A DNA stretch of 17,462 nucleotides from assembly GCA_900128565.1 (NCBI GenBank), contig LT636079.1:1-17462 (forward strand), given 5' to 3'. A program made the translations under genes and the position numbers. Every line of letters begins with the position of its first letter. The first letter of the stretch is position 1. The DNA comes from Stramenopiles sp. TOSAG23-6. Its lineage: Eukaryota; Sar. Shown here in pieces: positions 1-8,834 of this stretch. Below the pieces are notes generated by a model that saw nothing but the letters and a program-made list of their open reading frames with translations, had not been told where the DNA came from and ran no database searches.

Positions 1-32
1 CTGTATACTTTTGAAAATATTTTCTTCATCAT

Positions 33-3000
33 TCATGGTCCATCTTCACCTGCTTCAGCAATCGCACTCGCAGCTTCAAGTAGTTGAATTATTTCCGCAT
101 AACCATACTTTGAAGCAATAAGCAATGGGGTACTTCCATAATTATCAGCATGATTGACATCAGCACCCTTTTCAAGAAGTAGTTGAACTACTCCCTCAAA
201 ACCCTTTTGAGAAGAAATAAGCAATGGCGTAACTCCGTTTTGTTTAGGCTGATTGACATTTGCACCTTTACCAAGAAGTAATCGAACTACTCCAACATGA
301 CCAACCTCTGAAGCAATCCACAATGGGGTAATTCCATCCATTTGAGCAAGATTGACATCAGCACCATTAGCGAGAAGTAATTCAACAACTTCTGTATGAC
401 CCTTTTGAGAAGCAAACGTCAATGGTATCAACACATTATTATCCGGTATATGAACGTCTGCACCGCCTAGCAATAAAGCTTTCACAATTTCTATATAGCC
501 ATTTCCAGAAGCAAACATCAATGGTGTCCAATCATCATTAGCCTTTGCTTCAGTATTTGCATGGCGTTCCAATAAAGCATTCACAGTTGCTGTATGGCCC
601 TTTGAAGCAGCCCAGATTAATGATGTCCAGCCCTTATGATCCTTTGCTTCAATATCTGGACCACGTTTCAATAAAGCAATCACAGTATCTGTTTCGCCAT
701 TTACAGAAGCAGCCATCAATGATGTAGTCCCAATATTATCCTCTGCTTCAATATTTGCATCGCGATCCAATAAAGCATTCACAGTTTCTGTTTTTCCTTT
801 TTGAGAAGCAATCATCAACGACGTCCATCCAGCATCATTCTTTGCTTCAATTGCTACACGGCGTTCCAATAAAGCATTCACAATTGCTGTATTGCCCTTA
901 TCAGAAGCAGCCATCAATGCTGTCCAACCAGTATTAGAATTTGCATTAATATTTGCACCACGTTTCAATAAAGCTTTCACAGTTTCTGTTTGGCCACGAA
1001 AACAAGCAGTCATCAATGAAGTTACGCCATTATTATCCTTTGCTTCAATATTTGCACCTCGTTCCAATAAAGCAATTACAGTTGCTGTATGACCATTGTC
1101 GGAAGCAGCCATCAATGACGTCAAGTCATTATCATCTTTTGCCTCAACATTTGCACCGTGTTCCAATAAAGTAATCACAGTATCTGTATGACCATTTTGA
1201 GAAGCAACCATCAATAATGTGACATAATTAACATCATTAAAATAACTTTCATTTACATCAAATGCATTGGTTGATAACAATGTCTTCAAACGACCCTTTT
1301 GGCCCGTCGTAACATAGTCAAGGAGTTGTACAGATAATACTGTATTTTTGGCCTTCTGTCGCTCTATGGCATTCCGGACTCCTCTTGTTTCCAATGCAGT
1401 GGCATAGTCTAATGCAGTTTTACCATGGTGATCTTTTATATCAAGTTTTGCCCCATTTTGGAGCAGCTTATCCACCACCGCGCGATGGTTATCTTTTGCA
1501 GCAAGAATCAAAGCAGTTTCCATCGACTTGTTCTGAATGTCTACATTAGCATTTTGTCGTAGCAATTCATATACATCTCGTTTAATGCCACGAATTGCTG
1601 CTCTCATTAAAGCAGTGTTGCCGTCCACATCAACAGCATTAATATCTAAATCAACTTGCCCGGTCGCCTTGCTTTTATGGACAGAGGTATGCCCGCTTGT
1701 TTTACCCTGAAAATTATCCAATGCTGATTCATTTACACCAAGTTCAAGAGCAATTTTTCGAAAAATTTCTTTCTTATCTGCAGACAAAGTCGCATTCTTA
1801 CCATACTCAATAAGTGCTTTTGAAGCATACATAGTAAGTCCAACAGGAATACAAGTCATCATATATGAAATTGTATCAGCTTTTGATTCAAATGTGCCGT
1901 TCAAACCTGCCACACAGTACTCTACAGTCTTGATTCTACCTTGTAGGTCTGGAGAATTTCCTTCCATAGCTAAGACTTGCGCTTGTTGTAATAGATACAT
2001 CTTGTATGATTGATCGAGGTCGTCGCCACTTTGCACCACAAGGAGAACATTTCTCATTGCAGTTTGTCTCTTTTGTGTTGCAGTAAGTTGTTCAAGCTGT
2101 AATATTGTAGTTAGGTCACTAGATGGTTCTGGTGAAAGGATAGTAACAATATTTCGGTCAGAAACTGTGACATCATGTGTTTTTTCAGGTTCTAGTTCTG
2201 GTTCGGGTTCCACGTGTCCCATTGCTGCTAACGGCTTCAACCAATGATCAATTACATATTTACTGAGCTCCTTCTCCCATATTGGTTGCGTCTCAAATAT
2301 AAACAAACGAGTCTTTGTTCGAGAGATTGCAGTATACAGTATTCTCAACTCGTATTCCATTGCATCATAATATCCTTCCCGTCGTAATTTGTCTTCCGCT
2401 GATTCACTAGTAGTATTCAGTAAGTGCCTCCAACTATGTTTAATCTGCTCAACAGATGATGAAAAGAAATTTACGAGAATCACATTTTCATACTCCAGTC
2501 CTTTCGCATTGTGCAAACTCACAGTATTGATTTGTAGATTATCATTCGTGCCAGGCGATGATCCACGCAAGCTTGCATTACTTCCATTACGACTAAATAA
2601 TGGATCGTTCAAAAACACTTGACGTTCTGCCTCGGTACGAAAGATCAGTGTCGCATTTGGTGCATCACCCAAAGCTGTGCGCATGTCCTGTAATGTACGT
2701 GGATGCGCATAGCCCCATATTACAGGAGGTACACCTGTTACAATACCGGAATCTTCGACTGCATTTGTAAGTTTGAATTGTGTCCTCAGAAGATTCTTTA
2801 CATGATTACCCATTTCCACAACCCCACTACTATTGCGATAATTAGTTTTCAATGTCTTTGGTTCTTTTGTCTCAGCATCTAATTTTACACGAGAAGAATT
2901 CTCAGATTCAACAAAGTATAAAATATCCTTGACATCTTCAACACGAAACATTACACCAGGAACGAGCTGTTGCACAACATCCCCGGCAAGAGTAAGCCTA

Positions 3001-4664
3001 TTTGGATTATTCCCCACAAGACGTAAAAATAGTAAGATCATAGCCGATGTTACATCTTGCACTTCATCTACGTATATACGAGTGAACTCATCAGTAGCCG
3101 TGCCGAGATGTGACAACACACAGTCGCCAATGTCAAGCCAAATTGGTTTGTCCTTGCCACCAAGTGTATCAAATTCCTTACTTCGTTTGTATGATTCATA
3201 TACTTCATAGACCTTGAAAATGCTTTCCAATATTTCATCTGATTGAGTCGTATTTTTCTTTGCACTCTCTTTATACTCCTTAAGATTAAGTGCTCTTCCA
3301 TTCTTTGCTGCAAGCACAGATCCTTTGATAATATGTTGTATATGCGCCCACACAACACTTGCAGGTTCATTTAATGCCGACTCTTTGCTATTGACCTTTG
3401 CAAGACTTTTAAACTCATTAAAACGGCTGGCAAACATTTCTTCAGTCACAAATGTAGCTTCATCTGCGGCTCCAGTAACGGATTGATCGATTTGTGCAAA
3501 TATCATACGTTCAGCCATTCCCTCTTCCATCGGCATGAGTTCCTTTTTAGTCTCTCGGGTTAGGTTGAGACTTCTCGAAAAGTATATTTGTTTGGACGCT
3601 TGGCTAGGATCAAGGTGTGCAGGTAAAATATGTTCTGGTTCCGGTTCTAGTTCTGGTGCTAGCTCCAATTCTACTACTTCCGGCATTCTATCACTCTCAA
3701 TCATTAGTGATAAAAGAAGTACAGTTTTACCAGTACCAGGTGGTGCATTAAGAAACAGAAATTTGCCTGTGTTGTGGTCACGAATTTTCTCTTGCTCCTC
3801 CTTTAGCTCGAGAAGTGCACGATAATTGTCCTTTTTGGATTGTCTCTCAAAGTACATTGGGTTTCCATTCGGAACAAAATTATAGTGTCTCTGCGTTTGT
3901 GTAGCTGCTGCTGCTTGATCATCATCTGCAGCATCCATAATTCCTACAGAACCTGATAATATTGCCTGTTCCGTTAATTCAACATATTTTTGAGAGTCGT
4001 CCTTCGAGACAGATCCCGACGCTCTAGCAATATTCTTATGATGTGGTATAAATCTTGTGACATTTACGATGTTGTTGTCGTAAAGTTCAAACTCAAGCCT
4101 GGCACCACCATGCTTTTGCCCGATTCGAACTTTACGTATTCTTGCGTTCATACCATGATGACCTTGAACAGTGTTGGCATGACCACGGCTAAAATCTCCT
4201 TCACTTATATATTGTAAATGTTTAAAAAATGATTTCTTCGCTTCTTTTGTGGCTACATTGTTGATGAAGTCCAAGATGTCACCATTAACGCGAATCGTAT
4301 ATTGTGAAGTCGTGTTTTGTCTGTGTGACAACTCATTTTCATGCGGCAGCTCAATTTTTTTATCGAGAAAAACAGCGATTTCTTCTCCTTCAGGTTCTGG
4401 ATGATCAAGTGCAGATTCAGGTTCTGGATGGATAGGTTCCGGTTTAGTAACTTGATGTATGTCCTCTCTAGTGCTGGCATCAAGCCAGGCGTAAAAGTCA
4501 GTGGAACCTTGAGCTAATTGTAAGAGACTAATCCAGTCATCATTGTTCCCACTTGTTACCTGAGGTTTATGCCGTTTTTTCTTCTGTTTCTTCTTATTCC
4601 CCTTCTTGGATGCAATAACTATAATGCAGGTAACCATAAGAATCAGTATTATAATGGGTCTCAT
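33..4664 (-). CDS. Gene A (left copy): SF1 helicase with ankyrin repeats, TRANK1-like
   Basis: This is the mirror of 12799-17430, where the domains are described. It is uninterrupted, with stop TGA at 33-35 and the first in-frame ATG at 4662-4664. The frame stays open for another 46 codons upstream but contains no ATG there, so the methionine before RPIIILIL is taken as the start. Only 32 bases separate its stop from the end of the window, so its 3' UTR is not fully present. It lies 169 bp downstream of gene B on the same strand. Confidence 0.85.
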   Translation of the reverse strand: MRPIIILILMVTCIIVIASKKGNKKKQKKKRHKPQVTSGNNDDWISLLQLAQGSTDFYAWLDASTREDIHQVTKPEPIHPEPESALDHPEPEGEEIAVFLDKKIELPHENELSHRQNTTSQYTIRVNGDILDFINNVATKEAKKSFFKHLQYISEGDFSRGHANTVQGHHGMNARIRKVRIGQKHGGARLEFELYDNNIVNVTRFIPHHKNIARASGSVSKDDSQKYVELTEQAILSGSVGIMDAADDDQAAAATQTQRHYNFVPNGNPMYFERQSKKDNYRALLELKEEQEKIRDHNTGKFLFLNAPPGTGKTVLLLSLMIESDRMPEVVELELAPELEPEPEHILPAHLDPSQASKQIYFSRSLNLTRETKKELMPMEEGMAERMIFAQIDQSVTGAADEATFVTEEMFASRFNEFKSLAKVNSKESALNEPASVVWAHIQHIIKGSVLAAKNGRALNLKEYKESAKKNTTQSDEILESIFKVYEVYESYKRSKEFDTLGGKDKPIWLDIGDCVLSHLGTATDEFTRIYVDEVQDVTSAMILLFLRLVGNNPNRLTLAGDVVQQLVPGVMFRVEDVKDILYFVESENSSRVKLDAETKEPKTLKTNYRNSSGVVEMGNHVKNLLRTQFKLTNAVEDSGIVTGVPPVIWGYAHPRTLQDMRTALGDAPNATLIFRTEAERQVFLNDPLFSRNGSNASLRGSSPGTNDNLQINTVSLHNAKGLEYENVILVNFFSSSVEQIKHSWRHLLNTTSESAEDKLRREGYYDAMEYELRILYTAISRTKTRLFIFETQPIWEKELSKYVIDHWLKPLAAMGHVEPEPELEPEKTHDVTVSDRNIVTILSPEPSSDLTTILQLEQLTATQKRQTAMRNVLLVVQSGDDLDQSYKMYLLQQAQVLAMEGNSPDLQGRIKTVEYCVAGLNGTFESKADTISYMMTCIPVGLTMYASKALIEYGKNATLSADKKEIFRKIALELGVNESALDNFQGKTSGHTSVHKSKATGQVDLDINAVDVDGNTALMRAAIRGIKRDVYELLRQNANVDIQNKSMETALILAAKDNHRAVVDKLLQNGAKLDIKDHHGKTALDYATALETRGVRNAIERQKAKNTVLSVQLLDYVTTGQKGRLKTLLSTNAFDVNESYFNDVNYVTLLMVASQNGHTDTVITLLEHGANVEAKDDNDLTSLMAASDNGHTATVIALLERGANIEAKDNNGVTSLMTACFRGQTETVKALLKRGANINANSNTGWTALMAASDKGNTAIVNALLERRVAIEAKNDAGWTSLMIASQKGKTETVNALLDRDANIEAEDNIGTTSLMAASVNGETDTVIALLKRGPDIEAKDHKGWTSLIWAASKGHTATVNALLERHANTEAKANDDWTPLMFASGNGYIEIVKALLLGGADVHIPDNNVLIPLTFASQKGHTEVVELLLANGADVNLAQMDGITPLWIASEVGHVGVVRLLLGKGANVNQPKQNGVTPLLISSQKGFEGVVQLLLEKGADVNHADNYGSTPLLIASKYGYAEIIQLLEAASAIAEAGEDGP
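66..1229 (-). repeat. Array of 99-bp ankyrin-coding repeats (left copy)
   Basis: Twelve consecutive 33-codon units form the 3' part of gene A. Their similarity at DNA level (recurring blocks such as GCTTTATTGGAACG on the coding strand) suggests expansion by duplication. Because the unit is a multiple of three, the opposite strand also stays open in places, which creates false reading frames there. Confidence 0.85.
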
Positions 4665-4833
4665 AATTGATATTTGGTAATGATATTTCCTTGAATGTTT
4701 CAGAACGAAGGACACGTACGCTGGGGGGCTTTGTGGTGGGTATGGTGCGCGCTGACTCGATCGATGTGGTATAGGAGTAAAACACGTATCTCGAAAAATC
4801 ACAAATATTGTTCTTTACTTATGTATTAAAATT

Positions 4834-6257
4834 TTATTTTTTTTCATTAAGCAAACTCTTCAATTCTTCACTGAAAAAATCCTCTGGTGACTCTCCCTCA
4901 TCGTCTTTTATTGTTGGATCTGCGCCAGCTTGGATTAGTAAAAGTGCAACTTGACTATGCTCACAGCAGCAAGCCATGTTGGTGAAAAAATATGCCACAC
5001 AAAAAAATCGTTAGGTATGGAATTTCGTACTAAAAAAAAAAAAAATCATCATGAAAACGTACATACTCAGTGGTGTGACACCAGTAGAATCCTTTGTATC
5101 AATTGTAGCCCCTCTTCGCAAACACAATTTTACAAGATTTAAATGCATTGTGAAAGAATACTTCAACAAATTAATTTTTTTTTCGTAAGTACAAAATTTG
5201 GTACAAAAAAATAAAAAAAAATCATTAGGTACAAAATATCGTACCAAAAAAAAATGAAAAACATGATGAAAACGTACATGACCTCGGTCACAAGACCAAT
5301 GAAGAACTGTCCCGCCATCGCCATCTTTTGCGTTTATATGTATTTTGGAAAAATATTTGAAATTTTTTTCGTTAGGTACAAAATTTCGTATGAAAAAACA
5401 ATTTCGAATTTGAAAAAAAATAAAACATACATCTGCGCCTTCATCAAGTAACTTTTCTACGGTAGATAAATCTCCATTACTTGCATAATAAAAAATATCC
5501 TTTTTAGAGTTATGATTTTCTTGTGTACTCGGATCAAATTGTAACGTACTTTGAACAGGACCCATTAGCCCCCCTTGTTTCTTTGTTTGAGTAGGGTTAG
5601 GGTTAGTGCTGGGTGGGACTTTTACGTTGGATAAATTATCTTTCATTAGCCCTTGTTTCTTTGTTTGAGTAGGGTTAGGGTTAGTACTGGGTGGGACTTT
5701 TACGTTGGATAAATTATCTTTCATATTATTATTTACAGCTAGTCTTTCGATTTGTTTTATATATAGTTCCATGTATTTTGGAAAAATATTTCAAAAAAAA
5801 AACGTTAGGTACGAAATTTCGTACGGAAAAAAAACTCGAAATTGAAAAAAAATAAAACATACATTGCTACATTTTGTGGCATATTTCCAAGAGCGAACCA
5901 GGCGTCAAACTTTGCGCGTGCACGAAATTCGAATAGTGCAGGTCGTTCGCCTGTACACTTTCCGTATTTAGACTGTTTGAAGAATGCATATAGCTGCAGT
6001 TGCTCTTCTGTCGAAATTGATGATATCAATCCTGCGTGTTTCACAGCAGCATCAAATCTGCTCTTAAGAAGATTGTCTTTCTTTTCATTTGATACTGCGG
6101 CATCTTTCGTTGTTTTGATCGCTTGGCGTTTTTTCGCTATTTTATGACGAAAATAATTCCAGAATACATACGATATAATAACACTAAATGTTGATGCTGC
6201 TACTGACTTACATGATAGCCACTCCAATACTATGTGTAAACGATCTTTGAGTAACAT
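4834..6257 (-). CDS. Gene B (left copy): membrane-anchored acyl-CoA-binding ankyrin protein, 5 exons
   Basis: This is the mirror of the gene at 11206-12629, described there. The exons on this strand, in transcription order, are 6257-5863, 5770-5431, 5337-5278, 5142-5063 and 4975-4834. Joined, they give 338 codons plus TAA. It is transcribed away from gene C across a 443-bp divergent spacer. Confidence 0.85.
4976..5062 (-). other. Intron B4 (left copy), GT...AT type
   Basis: Mirror of 12401-12487. It is 87 nt long, starts GTACGTTTTC and ends CACCAACAT. Confidence 0.75.
5143..5277 (-). other. Intron B3 (left copy), GT...AT type with doubled core
   Basis: Mirror of 12186-12320. It is 135 nt long and contains two copies of the family's central near-palindrome. 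Confidence 0.75.
5338..5430 (-). other. Intron B2 (left copy), GT...AT type
   Basis: Mirror of 12033-12125. It is 93 nt long, starts GTATGTTTTA and ends CCAAAATACAT. Confidence 0.78.
5566..5724 (-). repeat. 78-bp in-frame tandem duplication in gene B (left copy)
   Basis: Mirror of 11739-11897. Two almost identical units encode the linker between the acyl-CoA-binding domain and the ankyrin repeats. Confidence 0.9.
5771..5862 (-). other. Intron B1 (left copy), GT...AT type
   Basis: Mirror of 11601-11692. It is 92 nt long and interrupts the acyl-CoA-binding domain. Confidence 0.8.
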
Positions 6258-6700
6258 GACTGAATGCTTTTTCGTAAAATTTGTATGTGCTGGTATATCT
6301 AGTTAATATCGTCAAGGTTGGCTTTTCTTCAGCTCAGCGATCAGAATAGTATAGCCGCACACACAAGCTAACAACTTATATTTGAAAGGATGAACGACTG
6401 ATTATTTACCTATATATTCGTTGCGCGGCAATATTCGTTTTTAAATTTTTCAAAAGTAGAATTTCGATTTTTATCGATTTTTGGCGGTCACAAAATTTCT
6501 CCTTGACAGACGGAAGGAAGGAGGAACGACAGGAAATTAAGTATACAAGTAAAACTTTGCTAAAACTTTGTTCCCTTTGTTTTGGGCATTTATAGGATCA
6601 ATCAAAGAAAATTGTTCAAAGGACAAACCCTTTCACATTAACTCCTGTCAAGGATTCGTTTGAGAAGAAAGTAGGAGATAGAACAAATCCTATCGGTAGG
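6258..6700. promoter_or_regulatory. Divergent spacer between genes B and C (left copy)
   Basis: These 443 bp separate the start codons of gene B (minus) and gene C (plus), so promoters for both probably lie here. I see AT-rich stretches and a GGAAGGAAGGAGGAA purine run near 6509, but no motif I can name as a core promoter. The part nearest gene C (6596-6700) is open in the gene C frame and may be coding or 5' UTR. No member of the GT...AT intron family is present. Confidence 0.4.
6541..6595 (+). other. Candidate canonical GT-AG intron upstream of gene C
   Basis: A 55-nt stretch begins GTATACAAGT, has CTAAAAC and a T-rich tract, and ends ATTTATAG. After it, the gene C frame is open through to the ATG at 6701. 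Its TAG is the in-frame stop that closes the frame, which is what an acceptor site often looks like. No upstream ATG exon is visible, so it could be a 5' UTR intron or chance. Its mirror is 10868-10922. Confidence 0.2.
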
Positions 6701-7459
6701 ATGCCTGGAGCTCTGGAAATGTTTGAAAGGGAGCCTAGAGCAAAAAAAGAGGACACTGAAAATCCAATGCCTACTGGAGGTATGAATCTAGGTTTGAATG
6801 CAGGATTTCAATTAGGGGAGAATTCTGTAATAGGTAAAAGAACATGTATTGTAGTTGATATGCGTAATGGAGCGGCTGCACCAGCTACCTCAAACAAAAG
6901 TACAAAAAATTCAAAGTCAAAAAAAACTAATTCAGCAAAAGTTCCAGGTTGCTCGGATAAGGTTGAAGTAGGTTATTTTTTTCTTCTTTTGTCAGCGTTG
7001 CTTGTTTATATTGCAATCGGTATAATTGCAGGAAAACCAGGAAATGGTGATTTAAAGAAAAGTGTTCACTGTTGTGCTCCTTTTCACATAGTATTTGGGG
7101 CAATAGGTTGGTGGTTCCCGCCTCTTTTTCTTTTCTTTGTGTTTTATCAAATTGCCGATCATTATGGATTTTGGTGGAAAGAGCCTCTCTATCAATTTCA
7201 CGATGAACAAGAGAGTTGGATGGAAACTTTTACTGATGTATTAGAATATTTTGTTGGCCTTTTTCTTGTTGAAGTATGTCGATGGGTTCGTCCTTTACGT
7301 TTTAGTTGTATGAAACTTTGTTGGCTTCATTGGAGACGGACAGGTCGTTGTACTGACGCTCCTCCATTTTGTATTCACAACTGTTGCACATCTTGTGTTG
7401 ATCGTTTTGAAGATGTTCTTGAGGAACATACTGTTATTAAAGTGAAAGAAGTATCATAG
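6701..7459 (+). CDS. Gene C (left copy): two-pass membrane protein with Cys-rich tail, unrecognised
   Basis: This single-exon gene encodes 252 residues and ends in TAG. I do not recognise its family. Residues 1-85 are polar and low in hydrophobicity, with a Ser/Lys/Asn/Thr-rich stretch at 64-79. Two strong membrane segments lie at about 91-110 (rich in Leu/Ile/Tyr) and 130-151 (Trp, Pro and Phe rich), and a weaker hydrophobic stretch at 182-192. The C-terminal part is basic and cysteine-rich, with Cys at 203, 207, 217, 224, 228, 229 and 232, which could bind metal or be lipid-modified. The chosen ATG is the first one after a long ATG-free stretch. The frame is open for 35 more codons upstream, with protein-like composition including two Arg-Thr-Asn-Pro blocks, so the true N-terminus may lie in an unseen upstream exon. 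Gene D follows on the same strand after 157 bp. Confidence 0.7.
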   Translation: MPGALEMFEREPRAKKEDTENPMPTGGMNLGLNAGFQLGENSVIGKRTCIVVDMRNGAAAPATSNKSTKNSKSKKTNSAKVPGCSDKVEVGYFFLLLSALLVYIAIGIIAGKPGNGDLKKSVHCCAPFHIVFGAIGWWFPPLFLFFVFYQIADHYGFWWKEPLYQFHDEQESWMETFTDVLEYFVGLFLVEVCRWVRPLRFSCMKLCWLHWRRTGRCTDAPPFCIHNCCTSCVDRFEDVLEEHTVIKVKEVS

Positions 7460-7616
7460 CAGTTGAAATGTGAAACTAATGTAATTGTTCCAAAAATGAG
7501 TGAGAAGTGTTGTTTACGTAGATTTAAATTTTTGGGAGTCAGTGCCACGTGTGACCAAATATTAATCCAGCTACTACAGGCCGGTACTCTACACTACAGT
7601 AGAAAAAAATAGAATT

Positions 7617-8628
7617 ATGACAAAATCTACTAGCACTTTTCAATGGTTAGCTGCTGCATCTGCTACTCTTACTATTGCTACAAGTATTTTCTATTTTTGG
7701 CAACGTAGAATTGCTAAAAAATATAAAAAGACGGAGGATATAGTTAATGGCGAGGCAATCTTTGTAAAAGAACGAATGACAATGATAATAACAACTTCAC
7801 CTACCCAGTCAAACCCCTCAACATCTCTGATTGAAGAACTGTTTCATTCATTTTCCTATGTACCTGAATTAAAGCACTGCCATAAAATTATTGTTTGTGA
7901 TGGCATAAAAATTGCTCACGAAGGTCGCAAGTCTAAATATCGTAGTGGAATCATTACAACCAAAGCTCTCGCGGCATACAACTTATACTTGAAAAAAATT
8001 CGTCAGCTCGCTACACGTGAGGAAGGTCAGTGGACAAATGTTCAGATTTTGGAACTAAATAATAGGAATGGTTTTGGTTTTGCTGTTAAAGAGGCACTAG
8101 AAAAGGTAAAAACTGACTATGTCATGGTCTGTCAACATGTACGTTTTCATCATTTTGATTTCAATTTTTTTTTTTGGTATGAAATTTTGTACCTAACGAT
8201 TTTTTTTTGACATTTTTTTTTTTCACACAACATGACCGACTATTTGGACAAAAATGGCACGGTTTGCCAATGACCCTTCGTGCTCTAGAAGCATTTCACG
8301 ACGAAGTTAGTTTTATTGGTCTGCCAACTAATTCTACACGTGATTATATTCATCGTATGCGTGTATGTTTTAATTTCAATTTTTTACATATTTTTTTTTT
8401 CGTACGAAATTTTGTACCTAACAAATTTTAGTTTTTTTTGAAATATTTTTTCACAATACATAGTCGATTTCATATCGATCTCTCAAAAAAGTGGAAGCAC
8501 TTTAAAGGTGGAGTAAAATTATTACCAATGCTCGTTTGGTTAGATAGTACTCATATAGCATCCGTTCAGTACTATAGAGATTTCGTGTTTAATAAAGATC
8601 GAAAATTGGTCTCAAAAGGTGGTTTTAT
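7617..8628 (+). CDS. Gene D (left copy): membrane-anchored glycosyltransferase-like protein, 3' end missing
   Basis: Three exons are visible: 7617-8138, 8234-8362 and 8462-8628. Together they encode 272 residues plus two bases of the next codon. Residues 10-28 form a membrane anchor followed by a basic stretch (QRRIAKKYKK), as in a type II membrane protein. Residues 54-174 look like a nucleotide-sugar transferase fold: a beta strand (MTMIITTS), a second strand ending IIVCDG at 91-96, then NGFGFAVKEAL and TDYVMVCQHD, whose last residues sit where GT-A enzymes carry their metal-binding acidic site. The exon 1/exon 2 junction rebuilds this QHD-R motif. Assignment rests on resemblance to uncharacterised algal-type proteins and is moderate. 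The substrate is unknown. The gene runs into its third intron and is cut off by the palindrome centre, so no stop codon is present. Confidence 0.65.
8139..8233 (+). other. Intron D1 (left copy), GT...AT type
   Basis: This 95-nt intron starts GTACGTTTTCATC and ends TTTCACACAACAT. The core near-palindrome with CTAACG is at 8177-8198. No AG occurs near the 3' boundary, and the next one lies well inside exon 2. The boundary is set by continuity of reading frame and of the VMVCQHD motif. Both flanks carry CAACAT, so the exact cut is ambiguous by up to six bases. Confidence 0.78.
8363..8461 (+). other. Intron D2 (left copy), GT...AT type
   Basis: This 99-nt intron starts GTATGTTTTAATT and ends TCACAATACAT. 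The core near-palindrome is at 8402-8422. An internal TTTTAG exists at 8426-8431 but would leave T-rich, out-of-frame sequence in the message. Removing the whole element joins RMR to SRFHID in frame. Confidence 0.75.
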
Positions 8629-8731
8629 GTATGTTTTCAATTTTTTTTTTTTTTTTTTTTAGTATGAAATTTTGTACATAAAAAAAAAAAAATTTAAAAT
8701 TATACGTAACAAAAAAAACGAATTCAAAAAA
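8629..8731 (+). other. Intron D3 (left copy), 5' part only, cut by palindrome centre
   Basis: After the exon end TTTTAT comes GTATGTTTTCAA, a run of 20 T, and the core near-palindrome at 8662-8677, here followed by ATAAAA instead of CTAACG. No CACAACAT-like end is reached before the symmetry axis. The piece is already longer than most complete members of the family. Confidence 0.7.
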
Positions 8732-8834
8732 TTTTTTGAATTCGTTTTTTTTGTTACGTATAATTTTAAATTTTTTTTTTTTTATGTACAAAATTTCATA
8801 CTAAAAAAAAAAAAAAAAAAAATTGAAAACATAC
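8732..8834 (-). other. Intron D3 (right copy), 5' part only
   Basis: Mirror of 8629-8731. The two truncated introns meet head to head at the axis. Confidence 0.7.

Noticed and set aside
545-1174. Several open frames on the strand opposite to the ankyrin array
   Set aside because: They arise from the 99-bp periodicity of gene A. Their products are near-repeats of one another, with no sensible domain.
8139-8461. The inserted elements as ciliate-type internal eliminated sequences
   Set aside because: They are not bounded by TA repeats, all seven share gene orientation, TGA and TAA/TAG are all used as stops, and the T-rich 3' tracts look like splicing signals. DNA-level removal is not fully excluded.
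8690-8773. The central hairpin as a bacterial transcription terminator or origin
   Set aside because: The context is eukaryotic and the hairpin is only the middle of an 8.7-kb inverted repeat, with no GC stem.
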